Notes: generated from the sequence alone by a model not told the origin. A DNA stretch of 64,000 nucleotides from Caldilineaceae bacterium (GCA_026645575.1 JAPKMW010000012.1:92352-156351), one strand, 5' to 3'; positions 43,391 to 52,589 are shown, numbered from the stretch's first letter. Translations and numbers: made by a program.

Positions 43391-46039
43391 TTGCAAAAAG
43401 CGTTACGTACTCCATTAATGATACTAGGAATTTTTTTTGCGGCGTGGGTTCCGCGCGTGCTGGCGCTGGATACCGTCGTGACAATTGATGAACGCAAGTG
43501 GTTGGCGCGCGCTGCGAATTTCTATCAAGCACTAAGTACCGACAACTGGGCCGCCACCTTTCAGCGCGAACATCCGGGCGTCACCGTGATGTGGGCGGGG
43601 CTGTTGGGGTTGTTGCAACATTTTCCCAGCTATCCACAAGTGGCGCCGGGACAATTTGCCTGGGATCGAGAGCATCTGGAAGCATGGCTGCTCCAGAATA
43701 CAACCCACACGCCGTTGGCATTGCTGACTGCCGGGCGCTGGTGGATCACGCTGCTGATTACGTTGACCATTGTCTTTAGTTATTTTCCGCTGCGTCGGCT
43801 CTTTGGCGATTCAGCCCAAAAAGGTAGCACGAGTGTGGTGTTGGCCTTTTGGGGCGCGCTCTATTTGGCGTGGAGTCCTTTTTTCATTGCGCTATCGCGT
43901 CAACTGCACCCCGATGGGCTGGCGGCGAGTTTTATTGTACTGGCGCTGCTTTTATTTTTAGCTTGGCTCTATGGTGGTCAACAATGGCGCTACCTCATCG
44001 CTTCCGGCATTGTCATGGGGTTGGGTTGGTTGACCAAAACGCCGGCAATTTTTCTGGTGCCGACCGGGGCACTGTTGGTTGGTTGGCAGATGTGGCAAAC
44101 CCGTAGTAAAGACTTTAGTCTTTTTTCTCTAAGCGCACCTCAGCGAGCAGGTGCGCATGAGAAAGGCGAAAGACTAAAGTCTTTACTACGGGTCAATCGC
44201 CGCTTGTTGATGGGCTACGTGACGTGGGGGTTGCTGGCGACGTTGACCTTTGTGTTGCTCTGGCCGGCCATGTGGCTCGACCCAATAGGAACACTGCGGC
44301 GGATGAGTGTCGAGATGGGAATCTATGTCGAGCGGCATACGACGATCAACTACTTTTGGGGCCGCCCCATCGATGATCCAGGATTGATTTTTTATCCAGT
44401 GGCCTTCTTGTGGCGCACCACACCGGCGACCGTGATCGGTCTTGTTATCGCGGCTGTCTATAGCTGGCGGCAACGCGCCCTCTTTGCCCAATCGACAATT
44501 CGCCAAAGCGCCGGCGCGCTCTGCCTCTTTGCCCTGGTGCTAGGCATTGGGATGAGCATCGGCGCCAAGAAATTCGACCGCTACATGCTCCCCAGCCTGC
44601 TGGCCCTGGATCTGGTCGGGTTGCTGGGATGGCTTTGTCTGGTGCAATCGGTAACACAAGGTTTTAAGACAGCCCGTGCGGTTACAAACCGCACCTACAA
44701 TCATCCAATCACCCAGTCACCCGGTCACCTTGTCACCTTGTCACTCATTTTCCTCCTCCACGCCCTACCCGGTTTTCTCCATTATCCCTACTACTTGACC
44801 TACTTCAACCCACTCGTGGGTGGTAGCTTTACAGCACCGCAGGTTCTCTTTGTTGGCTGGGGTGAGGGGTTAGAGACAGCGGCACAGTGGCTGAATGAAC
44901 AGCCGGAAGCGGAAAAGTTGCGGGTGGTGGCTTGGTATGCCGATGGCCCCTTCTCCTATTACTTCAAGGGGCAGGAGGTGAGTTTAGGGTATGAGTCGCC
45001 GCTGATGTGGTTTGGCACGGATTATGCGGTGCTGTATGTCAATCAGTGGCAGCGACAGTTGCCCTCGCCGGCGGTGATCGACTACTTTGCCCAGCAGACG
45101 CCTGTGCATGAGGTGCGCTTCCGCGGGTTGGACCTGGCGAAGATTTATGATATGCGGCAGGTTGTGCTGCCGGACTTTGTGGACATCGGCAAGAACAGCG
45201 CGGCTGATTTTGGCGGCCAGATCCGCTTGCTGGCCTACGATTTTCCCCAAACGCAGGCACAACCAGGGGATCAATTCCAGGTGACGCTCTATTTGCAAAG
45301 TCTGGCGGCGATGACCACCAATTACAATGTACTACTGCGCCTCGTCGGGCAAGATGGCACAGAACTCTGGCGCGAGGAGGGGTGGCCGTGGGGGGCGCCG
45401 ACCAGTGGCTGGCCGCTTCGCGAAATCCGACCGGATGGACACACGGTCAAGCTCCCGACAACGGCAGCACCCGGTCTCTACCGCTTTGAGGTGAACTTCT
45501 ATGATCCCGCCACCTTGGCGCCACTGCCGGTTACGATGCTGAATAGCACACAACCGTTCAATACAACCGGGCGTGAGGTTGCCTTGTTACAGGTAGGCGA
45601 AACGCCTGAACCGGTCGCTTTGGCGCCATCCACCTGGCAACTGGGGGACAACTTTGCCTTAACCAGCACGCCATTGCCCACACAACTGGCCACCGGCGAT
45701 CATCTCCCCTTTACCTTGCAATGGGAAAGTCTCAACCGCACCTCAACGGACTACACAGTCTTTGTCCATGTCGTGAATAGCGATGGTGTGAATGTGGCGC
45801 AACAAGATCAACAACCGTTAACCGGCTTTGCGCCGACGCGTCTCTGGGAGCCAGGGTTGTATTATCAGGATCGCTATCAATTGCCCTTGCCGGCAGATCT
45901 ACCGCCAGGAGAGTATAGCGTGCGGGTTGGGCTTTACACATCGGATGGGGGGCGCTTGCCTGTGTTACAAAATGAAGCGGTGATTGGTGACTTTGCGACA
46001 CTTGGCACGTTTACTGTCACCGCCGCAAGCGGTCAGTAA
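43391..46039 (+). CDS. GT39-like membrane glycosyltransferase, array gene 6
   Basis: 882 residues; start is TTG with AGGAG about 7 bases ahead. TVVTIDERKWLARAANFY near residue 30 is the catalytic-loop equivalent, then EHPGVTVMWAGLLG, typical of GT39 members. Membrane segments reach about 470. Two beta-sandwich domains follow at about 605-735 and 748-880; the last shows YTVFVHVVNSDGVNVAQQDQ and LPPGEYSVRVGLYTSDGGRLPV. Translated repeats: residues about 237-267 (RSKDFSLFSLSAPQRAGAHE and beyond; DNA 44100-44192) and about 425-452 (TARAVTNRTYNHPITQSPGH; DNA 44676-44745). Both are in or near membrane segments, so the protein tolerates them or is damaged. Confidence 0.75.
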   Translation: MQKALRTPLMILGIFFAAWVPRVLALDTVVTIDERKWLARAANFYQALSTDNWAATFQREHPGVTVMWAGLLGLLQHFPSYPQVAPGQFAWDREHLEAWLLQNTTHTPLALLTAGRWWITLLITLTIVFSYFPLRRLFGDSAQKGSTSVVLAFWGALYLAWSPFFIALSRQLHPDGLAASFIVLALLLFLAWLYGGQQWRYLIASGIVMGLGWLTKTPAIFLVPTGALLVGWQMWQTRSKDFSLFSLSAPQRAGAHEKGERLKSLLRVNRRLLMGYVTWGLLATLTFVLLWPAMWLDPIGTLRRMSVEMGIYVERHTTINYFWGRPIDDPGLIFYPVAFLWRTTPATVIGLVIAAVYSWRQRALFAQSTIRQSAGALCLFALVLGIGMSIGAKKFDRYMLPSLLALDLVGLLGWLCLVQSVTQGFKTARAVTNRTYNHPITQSPGHLVTLSLIFLLHALPGFLHYPYYLTYFNPLVGGSFTAPQVLFVGWGEGLETAAQWLNEQPEAEKLRVVAWYADGPFSYYFKGQEVSLGYESPLMWFGTDYAVLYVNQWQRQLPSPAVIDYFAQQTPVHEVRFRGLDLAKIYDMRQVVLPDFVDIGKNSAADFGGQIRLLAYDFPQTQAQPGDQFQVTLYLQSLAAMTTNYNVLLRLVGQDGTELWREEGWPWGAPTSGWPLREIRPDGHTVKLPTTAAPGLYRFEVNFYDPATLAPLPVTMLNSTQPFNTTGREVALLQVGETPEPVALAPSTWQLGDNFALTSTPLPTQLATGDHLPFTLQWESLNRTSTDYTVFVHVVNSDGVNVAQQDQQPLTGFAPTRLWEPGLYYQDRYQLPLPADLPPGEYSVRVGLYTSDGGRLPVLQNEAVIGDFATLGTFTVTAASGQ
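44100..44192. repeat. Perfect 24-bp inverted repeat (GTAGTAAAGACTTTAGTC element) inside array gene 6
   Basis: Arms 44100-44123 and 44169-44192 are perfect complements. Between them is a second hairpin, GCGCACCT-CAGCGAGC-AGGTGCGC. The arms equal those at 34607-34660 in array gene 2. Confidence 0.9.
44676..44745. repeat. Hairpin plus GTCACCTTGTCACC words inside array gene 6
   Basis: GTGCGGTT-ACA-AACCGCAC (44676-44694) is a perfect hairpin; it is followed by TCACCC/TCACCTTG words closely like those at 56220-56328. All are in frame. Confidence 0.75.
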
Positions 46040-46050
46040 CAGTGGTACTT

Positions 46051-48495
46051 ATGCAACACATAACGTCATTGCGCCTCCAGCGTGAGCCGGTTTTCTGGTT
46101 GGTAGGGACAACACTTGGCTATCTGGGTTTGCCGCTCTTCCTCTTTTGTTTGGGCTGGTTGCAGACGCCGTGGGCTATCGGCTTTGCCCTGATTACCGCC
46201 ACTGGTCTCTGGTTTACCTATACTGAGTTTCAGCGTGAAAACGCACTGGCGATTGCGCTGAAAGGGTGGGGACAAGGCATCACGCGTCGCGACATCGTCA
46301 TAACCAGTACAGTCTGTTTCCTACTGATTATTATCACCGGCGTAGGCGGTTATGGCTACCAAACCGGCGATTGGAGCAAACATGAGATTTTGCTCAAAGA
46401 TTTGGTCGATTACGCGTGGCCGGTCTTCTATGACTATTACGGCGCCTCTGTTGGGCTGGCCTATTATGTGGCCTACTACTTACCGCCAGCCGGTATTGGC
46501 AAGTTGGCCGGCATCCTAGCGGCTAACCAAGTGTTGGTGGTATGGACGATGGTTGGGCTAATCCTCTCGGTCTTTTGGTTTGCGTTGATTACCCAGCGGT
46601 CGCTAGTGGTTGGGCTGAGTTTTTTTCTGCTCTTCTCCGGGTTGAGTGTAGTTGGGGCGTTGCTCCGCTTTGCAACGCCGGTTGACCTGCTGGCCGGCAC
46701 GCCGGTTATCAATACGTCGCCCTGGCAAACGCACCCGGCGCTCTGGTCGGCCATCTGGCAATATTCGCCCCATGTACGGGGTCTCTTTTGGGTGCCGCAA
46801 CATGTTCTCCCCGGCTGGCTGCTCACGGGGATGATTCTCTTTGTCCTCCTGACCACCACCAGCCGGCGCAGCCTTTTGTTTTTATGGGCGGTGAGTACAC
46901 TCTGGTCGCCCTTTATTACGATTGGGTTGGCGCCCTTTTTTCTGGCCGACCTGCTGCCTCGGCCACAGAGTCGCTTTGTAGCGCGCTTGCGCGCCTATGT
47001 GTCAGTTGCCAACGGCTGTGGCGTGGCGCTCTTTTTGCTCATGACAATCTTCTACGCCACCAAGTTGACGCCGATTGCGCCGGTGTTGAATCAGGGGCTG
47101 CGCATGGGGTTGAGCTTGGGCGAAATTGTACAGCGTGATGGCTGGCTGCGCGTCCTCTTTTTATATCTACTCTTCTGTCTGCTGGAATTTGGCATCTACT
47201 TTCTGCTGGATGGCTATCGTTCTCTGCAAAAAGCGCCAGGGTTGCGTTGGACCTATCGCCTTGTTTTTCTCTGGTTGGCCGGCCTGCCACTGCTGCTCTT
47301 GGGACAAAATAATGATCTGGCGTCACGTGCGTCGATCCCGGCGCTTTTCTTTGTGGCGATGATGGTGGGGCGCAATGGCTTTTGGTTGTCACCGGCTGCC
47401 CCCTGGCGGCGCTATCTGTGGCTGTTGGTGATTCTACTGGGCGCGCTGTCACCGCTTTACGAAGTGGGCTACCAATTAGCGCTCACCTATCAACGCGGGG
47501 CGCTTTATGCCTTTGAACTAAACCCGAACCGCAACCTGGCCGAGAAGTATGTGCTGGATGCGGCGACCATGCAGCAATATGCCAGCAGCGTGGATACCTT
47601 CTTCTTTCAACACCTGGCGCAAGGCGGCGCACCAGCGACAACGGCGGCAACATCCTCCTACCTTTTTGACGACAGGATTACCTTGGTCGATGCCTTGCTG
47701 GATCGCCGGCAGGCCGAGCCAGGGGAGCAACTTGACCTGCTCTTGCTCTGGCGCGCCGTCAAGCCGATTGCGCACAATTACAGTGTCGCCGTGCGGCTGC
47801 TCGACACGCAGGGGCGGGTTTGGTGGGAGCATCAAGGCTGGCCGGCCGGTGCGCCAACTTCGAGCTGGGCCGTGGCTCGGCGCATCTGGTATGATCACCA
47901 TGCACCGGCGCTACCACAGGGGATGCCCGCCGGGTTATATCGCCTGGAAATTTATTTGACCGACCCTGATACGCAGGCCAAGTTGCCCGTGCGCGCCATT
48001 GTCACCGGCGAAAGTGTGGGCGAAATCATCCCCTTGGCTTATGTCCAAGTTGGTTCACCGCTGGATACGCCGTCACACCCGCTGCCGGCCCCAGCGAACT
48101 TTGGTCAGCAACTTTTGCTTTTGGGCAGCAATTTACCGCCACAGTTAGAGACCGCACCAGGCGCCCCGTTAGCGATTCAAGTATTTTGGCGCACAATCCG
48201 TCAACCGGCCAAGAACTATACTGGCTTTGTCCAATTGCTGGATGCTCAGGGGCGCTTAGTCGCGCAACATGACCAGCCGTTGACCAATAACTTTATCCCT
48301 GCCACCCTCTGGCAACCAGACTTGACGGTTGCCGATGACTATCAAATTTATGTTCCGCCAGAAGCAAGGGCAGGCCGCTATCGTTTGATTGTCGGTCTCT
48401 ACGACGGTGCGACCGGGGTGCGTCTGCCAGTGACAGTCGATGGTGTCGCCGTAGGTGATATAATGACGATTGGTGAGGTAACTGTCGTCGAATGA
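46051..48495 (+). CDS. Polytopic membrane protein with two beta-sandwich tails, array gene 7
   Basis: 814 residues. About twelve membrane segments occupy residues 10-480, but the GT-C catalytic DE loop is less obvious: YQTGDWSKHEILLKDLVDY near residue 108 is the best candidate. Two tail domains follow at about 537-670 (HNYSVAVRLLDTQGRVWWEH) and 682-814 (YTGFVQLLDAQGRLVAQHD, AGRYRLIVGLYDGATGVRLPV), the latter strongly like the tails of genes 1, 6 and 8. It may be a diverged glycosyltransferase or a membrane partner of the others. ATG 46051 is chosen; an in-frame GTG at 46042 is an alternative. Confidence 0.7.
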   Translation: MQHITSLRLQREPVFWLVGTTLGYLGLPLFLFCLGWLQTPWAIGFALITATGLWFTYTEFQRENALAIALKGWGQGITRRDIVITSTVCFLLIIITGVGGYGYQTGDWSKHEILLKDLVDYAWPVFYDYYGASVGLAYYVAYYLPPAGIGKLAGILAANQVLVVWTMVGLILSVFWFALITQRSLVVGLSFFLLFSGLSVVGALLRFATPVDLLAGTPVINTSPWQTHPALWSAIWQYSPHVRGLFWVPQHVLPGWLLTGMILFVLLTTTSRRSLLFLWAVSTLWSPFITIGLAPFFLADLLPRPQSRFVARLRAYVSVANGCGVALFLLMTIFYATKLTPIAPVLNQGLRMGLSLGEIVQRDGWLRVLFLYLLFCLLEFGIYFLLDGYRSLQKAPGLRWTYRLVFLWLAGLPLLLLGQNNDLASRASIPALFFVAMMVGRNGFWLSPAAPWRRYLWLLVILLGALSPLYEVGYQLALTYQRGALYAFELNPNRNLAEKYVLDAATMQQYASSVDTFFFQHLAQGGAPATTAATSSYLFDDRITLVDALLDRRQAEPGEQLDLLLLWRAVKPIAHNYSVAVRLLDTQGRVWWEHQGWPAGAPTSSWAVARRIWYDHHAPALPQGMPAGLYRLEIYLTDPDTQAKLPVRAIVTGESVGEIIPLAYVQVGSPLDTPSHPLPAPANFGQQLLLLGSNLPPQLETAPGAPLAIQVFWRTIRQPAKNYTGFVQLLDAQGRLVAQHDQPLTNNFIPATLWQPDLTVADDYQIYVPPEARAGRYRLIVGLYDGATGVRLPVTVDGVAVGDIMTIGEVTVVE

Positions 48496-48545
48496 GTACC
48501 CAATTTCTACAGGTGATAGACGATGCGGACGAAACAGGGTTTCAA

Positions 48546-48572
48546 TATACCAAGTCTAATACAAAAAGAGGG
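48546..48572. promoter_or_regulatory. Short motif shared with the region upstream of array gene 1
   Basis: TATACCAAGTCTAATACAAA and the following AAGAGGG match 30308-30341 apart from a seven-base gap and a few changes. It precedes gene 8, the paralogue of gene 1. It could be a regulatory site or a repeat fragment. Confidence 0.45.
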
Positions 48573-48585
48573 TGAGCGACCGCAA

Positions 48586-48661
48586 ACCTTCCGGGAAGAG
48601 GTCGGCGCATGATCCGCACAACGCCCAGTACGCTCGAAGCGCCGACCTCTTCCCGGAAGGT
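48586..48661. repeat. Perfect 23-bp inverted repeat enclosing a start codon
   Basis: Arms 48586-48608 and 48639-48661 are perfect complements; the 30-base loop begins exactly with the ATG of array gene 8. On the mRNA the ribosome site region would be in the stem. Confidence 0.92.
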
Positions 48662-50987
48662 GGCAGTCGGTATTACCTTAGTCGGGTTGATCCTGCTTGT
48701 CGCCTTTTGGCTCCGTTGGCGCTATGCGCAGACGATCAGCCTATATGTCGATGAGTTTACTACTTTGTGGGCGGCGCAACGGGTGCAAAGCGTGGGAGCA
48801 CCCATCATGCCCAGCGGCGTGTTGTATACGCGTGGCCTGTTAGCCACCTATGTGGAAGCGGCCTTTCTCGCCCTCTTCGGATTTAGCTATCTGGTTGGTC
48901 GCTTGCCGGGGATTTTGTTTGGGGTGGCGACGGTGGCAGCGCTTTGGCTGGTCGGTCGGCGCATCTGGCGGGAAGAGGTTGGATTGCTGGCGGCGTTGGG
49001 GTTAGCGCTCCTGCCGGAAGCGGTGCTTTGGGGCGGGCGGGCGCGCTTTTATACACAGTTGCAATTTTTTACCCTCTTGACGGTTTGGGCGGCGTTCGCG
49101 GCCATCACCACGCCAACCACAAATTCTAAACAACAATCGCGACGACTGTGGCTGTTTGCGCTCTGTTTCATCCTCGCCCTCTTTTCCCATGAAGAGACCG
49201 TGCTGCTCTATCCATCGTTGCTGCTGGGAATGCTCTGGTGGCGCGGGTGGCGCTTTTTTCTTCAGCGTTCTGTGCTGATCTCACAGGGGTTTTGTCTGGT
49301 GGCGTTGGCGGCGCGCTATGCCATTGAAATTTTCGGCCAGCCCGGCTACTTTGAAACGATTCAGGATCAACGCCCCTATGTCGGCATGATCTTCGATTGG
49401 GTCGGCGCCTGGCGCGCCTATAGCCCACTCTTTCTGGCGCCGGATCGGCTGCTGTGGACAGTGGGGGCGCTCGTCGCGTTGGGGGTTGCGCTCTATACGC
49501 TGGTGCGTCAGCAATGGCAACCTTACCGTCTACCCCTGTCGCAGCAAGCAACGCTTTTCTTTTCGCTGCAATTGCTCTTTGTGCTGGCAGTGGTCTTTAC
49601 CCTGGTGGGGACAAGCTGGCGCGAAGGGCGCTATCTCTTTTTTGTCCAGCCGCTCTGGTTACTCGTCGGCGCTGGAGGGATTGGGATAGGGTTGGGACGG
49701 TTGGCGAGTTATCGGTGGGCACAAGCAGGCGCACTCGCCACAGTCGCCGGTTTGGTCGTCTTCCTACAATGGCCGTCGGCGCAAGCGGTGCTACAGCAAC
49801 AAGTCGAAGGCTATGACCTGGCGCTGGCCTGGCTGGCCGACAATCGTCAACCGGGGGATGTGGTGCTTTCGCCGCAGCCCCCGGCCTGTGCGCTGGTGCT
49901 TGGCCCCTGTGATTACTATGCCGTCCAGCGGGGCTATGAAGAGTTTGTGATCCAGCGTGACGGCGCCTTGGTGGATCGCTGGTCAGGCGCAAAACTGCTA
50001 GCTGCCACAGCGGAGTTGACGACAGTGCTGCAACACGCCCCACGCGTCTGGTTTGTCACCGACAGCTTCCGGCTGGCGACACGCTATGAGGCTGATTTTG
50101 TCCACACGGTCATCGACCAGTTTGCTATCGCCTACGAAGCACAAGGCGTCTTGGTTCTCCGTGCCGATGGCTGGCGCAACTTTCCAACGGCAACAATCAA
50201 TCAGCGCCCAGCACCGGCACCGTTCGGACCGCTTGCCCTGATTGGGTATGCGTGGCCGCAGGTGAGTAATAGGAACGAGCAACGGGTCACCCTCTTCTGG
50301 CAAGCCGTTGCGCCGATCAGCGAACAGATCAACACCTCTTTGCGACTGGTGCGCAGCGACGGTGCGGTCATTAGTAGCGCTGATGGCCCCCCGGCGCGCG
50401 GCTTGATTCCGACCAATCTCTTCTTTGACATGCCCTTGCCTGATCCCAAAACCATCACCATGCCAACCGATCTGCCTGATGGCATCTATCGCCTGGAAAC
50501 GCTGGCCTATCACGCCACCACGGTAACGCCCCTGGCCGACCCGGCGCCGGTGATGTGGTTTCAACAAGGCCAACCAACGCCGCCCGATCAACGGTTGGAT
50601 GCTGCGTGGCAGGACGGCGTCATGCTCGTCGGCGCAGACGCCATTTCCACAACGGTGACAGCCGGAAGCACCTTGTCGGTACGGCTGATCTGGTCGGCGG
50701 TGACGCAACCCCAACGCGACTATACAATCTTTGTTCATTTGGTGGATGAGAGCGGCGTTCCGCTGGCCCAAAACGATCGGCAACCGCTCGGTGGCTTTTA
50801 TCCAACATCGGCGTGGGCGCCTGGGGTTTGGGTGGAAGATCAGTATCAACTGGCGTTACCGGCAGACTTAGCGCCCGGTCGCTACCGGCTGATTACCGGT
50901 CTTTATGATCCGGTGAAGAATGAACGGCTTTTCAATGTGACTAGGGCTGATTCATTTTTGTTAGCGTTTACTACCGTAGAACAATAA
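48609..50987 (+). CDS. GT39/ArnT-like membrane glycosyltransferase, array gene 8
   Basis: 792 residues, paralogue of array gene 1 along its whole length: SLYVDEFTTLWAAQR near residue 38 is the catalytic loop, MPSGVLYTRGLLATY follows, and about ten membrane segments reach 430. Two beta-sandwich domains lie at about 537-655 and 666-790, with YTIFVHLVDESGVPLAQNDR and LAPGRYRLITGLYDP in the last. The first 17 codons are encoded by the loop and right arm of a perfect inverted repeat (48586-48661) and have no counterpart in gene 1. The original start may have been a GTG at 48660 or may have been lost. No Shine-Dalgarno is free outside the stem. It ends the array. Confidence 0.75.
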   Translation: MIRTTPSTLEAPTSSRKVAVGITLVGLILLVAFWLRWRYAQTISLYVDEFTTLWAAQRVQSVGAPIMPSGVLYTRGLLATYVEAAFLALFGFSYLVGRLPGILFGVATVAALWLVGRRIWREEVGLLAALGLALLPEAVLWGGRARFYTQLQFFTLLTVWAAFAAITTPTTNSKQQSRRLWLFALCFILALFSHEETVLLYPSLLLGMLWWRGWRFFLQRSVLISQGFCLVALAARYAIEIFGQPGYFETIQDQRPYVGMIFDWVGAWRAYSPLFLAPDRLLWTVGALVALGVALYTLVRQQWQPYRLPLSQQATLFFSLQLLFVLAVVFTLVGTSWREGRYLFFVQPLWLLVGAGGIGIGLGRLASYRWAQAGALATVAGLVVFLQWPSAQAVLQQQVEGYDLALAWLADNRQPGDVVLSPQPPACALVLGPCDYYAVQRGYEEFVIQRDGALVDRWSGAKLLAATAELTTVLQHAPRVWFVTDSFRLATRYEADFVHTVIDQFAIAYEAQGVLVLRADGWRNFPTATINQRPAPAPFGPLALIGYAWPQVSNRNEQRVTLFWQAVAPISEQINTSLRLVRSDGAVISSADGPPARGLIPTNLFFDMPLPDPKTITMPTDLPDGIYRLETLAYHATTVTPLADPAPVMWFQQGQPTPPDQRLDAAWQDGVMLVGADAISTTVTAGSTLSVRLIWSAVTQPQRDYTIFVHLVDESGVPLAQNDRQPLGGFYPTSAWAPGVWVEDQYQLALPADLAPGRYRLITGLYDPVKNERLFNVTRADSFLLAFTTVEQ

Positions 50988-51003
50988 AGGGGTAAGTAAA
51001 GAA

Positions 51004-51034
51004 GAAGTTCGACTTTTGGCAAAAGTCGAACTTC
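51004..51034. terminator. Perfect 14-bp hairpin between convergent array gene 8 and malQ
   Basis: GAAGTTCGACTTTT-GGC-AAAAGTCGAACTTC. The tight loop and position between two stops fit a bidirectional terminator. Confidence 0.7.
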
Positions 51035-51053
51035 GCTCACTAGAAAAGCTACC

Positions 51054-52589
51054 TCACTGCCCGCCGGCTTCGGCGGCTTTCCCCTCATAGATCGCCGGGT
51101 CACGCCCATAGAGCAAAGTCGTGTCCTGCAAGCGGGCCGCCACCAACCCATTCAATTGTTCCGGCGCAAAGCGCCAACTCCAATTCCCCTCGGCGCGACC
51201 GGGGAAGTTCATGCGTGCGCTGGAATCGAGATCGAGGAGATCTTGCAACGGCGCCAGCGCCATCACCGCCACGCTACGGAAGGCTGCATCAAGCAAACTC
51301 CAGGCGGGGTCGTGGCCGTCGGTGCGCAGGTAGCGGCGGAAATGGTCACGTTCGTATTCGGTAGAACTGCCCTTGTACCACCCCACCGAGGTATCATTAT
51401 CATGGGTGCCGGTGTAGACGACAAAATTAGGGGTGTAGTTGTGTGGCAGGAATTTATCGCTGGCATCAGAGCTAAAGGCAAATTGGAGAATCTTCATACC
51501 AGGTAGATTGAATTGGTTGCGCAATTCGATCACATCCGGCGTAATCTCCCCTAGATCCTCAGCGATGATCGGTAGGGTTCCTAACTCCTGTTGGATAACG
51601 TCAAAGAGGTCGGCGCCCGGCCCTGTCACCCACTGGCCGTTAATCGCGGTTTTCTCGTCAGCAGGAATTTCCCAATAGCCGGCAAAGCCACGGAAATGAT
51701 CGATACGCACGATGTTGTAGAGTTGCAAGGCCGCGCGAATCCGGCGCAGCCACCAGGCATAGCCATTTGCTTTCATCTCCGCCCAGCGGTAGAGTGGATT
51801 GCCCCAGAGTTGGCCTGTCGCGCTAAAATAGTCCGGCGGCACCCCGGCGACCACAGTCGGTTGAAAGGTTTCATCTAGGAAAAATTCGCCGGGGTTTGTC
51901 CAGGTGTCGGCGCTGTCCATCGCCACAAAGATGGGGATGTCGCCGATAATTTGTATACCCTTCGCGTTGGCATAGCTTTTAAGTTGTTGCCACTGACGGA
52001 AGAAGAGCCATTGGTTGAATTTGTGGGCATGAATGGCTGTGGCATGGGCAGTGCTGGCCGTCTGTAACGCCGCCGGTTGGCGACTACGCAATGGCATCGG
52101 CCACTGGGTCCAGGCTTGACCGTTGTGCGCGTCTTTCAAGGCCATAAAAAGGGCAAAATCATCCAGCCACGCCGCCTGTTCCTGGCAAAATTGGTCAAAA
52201 TCGGCCCGTTGTGCGGTCGTGGCTTGTCGGCTGAAAGCAGCGGCCGCCTGCCGCAACAGGGGTAATTTCCAGTTGTAGATGGCGCCGTAATCGACGCGAT
52301 CGTTGGGTAGGCGGGGCGCCTGGTCGAGCAGCGCTTGCGACAACAGGCCATCCTGCACGAGCGCCTCAACGCTAATTAAATAGGGGTTGCCGGCAAAGGT
52401 GCTAAAACTTTGGTAGGGGCTATCGCCATAGCCGGTCGGTCCTAGCGGTAAAACCTGCCAGAGTGTTTGTCGCGTCTGCTCTAAAAAATCGACCCAATCA
52501 TACGCGGCCTGATTGAGGGTGCCAATGCCATAGCGGCCTGGCAGCGAAGTCGGATGTAACAGAATGCCACTCCGGCGTTGATACTCCAT
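51054..52589 (-). CDS. malQ: 4-alpha-glucanotransferase (GH77)
   Basis: 511 residues, the usual length of bacterial amylomaltase. It transfers alpha-1,4-glucan segments in maltodextrin and glycogen metabolism in the cytoplasm. The start YQRRSGILLHPTSLPGRYGIG is the family hallmark, with QTLWQVLPLGPTGYGDSPYQ near residue 40. The catalytic residues lie in VRIDHFRGFAGYWEIP (nucleophile Asp, near 290) and IIAEDLGEITPDV (acid/base Glu, near 340), and TGTHDNDTSVGWY near 393 carries the third Asp. It stands alone on the minus strand, with the word dyad 52605-52683 upstream. Confidence 0.95.
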   Translation of the reverse strand: MEYQRRSGILLHPTSLPGRYGIGTLNQAAYDWVDFLEQTRQTLWQVLPLGPTGYGDSPYQSFSTFAGNPYLISVEALVQDGLLSQALLDQAPRLPNDRVDYGAIYNWKLPLLRQAAAAFSRQATTAQRADFDQFCQEQAAWLDDFALFMALKDAHNGQAWTQWPMPLRSRQPAALQTASTAHATAIHAHKFNQWLFFRQWQQLKSYANAKGIQIIGDIPIFVAMDSADTWTNPGEFFLDETFQPTVVAGVPPDYFSATGQLWGNPLYRWAEMKANGYAWWLRRIRAALQLYNIVRIDHFRGFAGYWEIPADEKTAINGQWVTGPGADLFDVIQQELGTLPIIAEDLGEITPDVIELRNQFNLPGMKILQFAFSSDASDKFLPHNYTPNFVVYTGTHDNDTSVGWYKGSSTEYERDHFRRYLRTDGHDPAWSLLDAAFRSVAVMALAPLQDLLDLDSSARMNFPGRAEGNWSWRFAPEQLNGLVAARLQDTTLLYGRDPAIYEGKAAEAGGQ

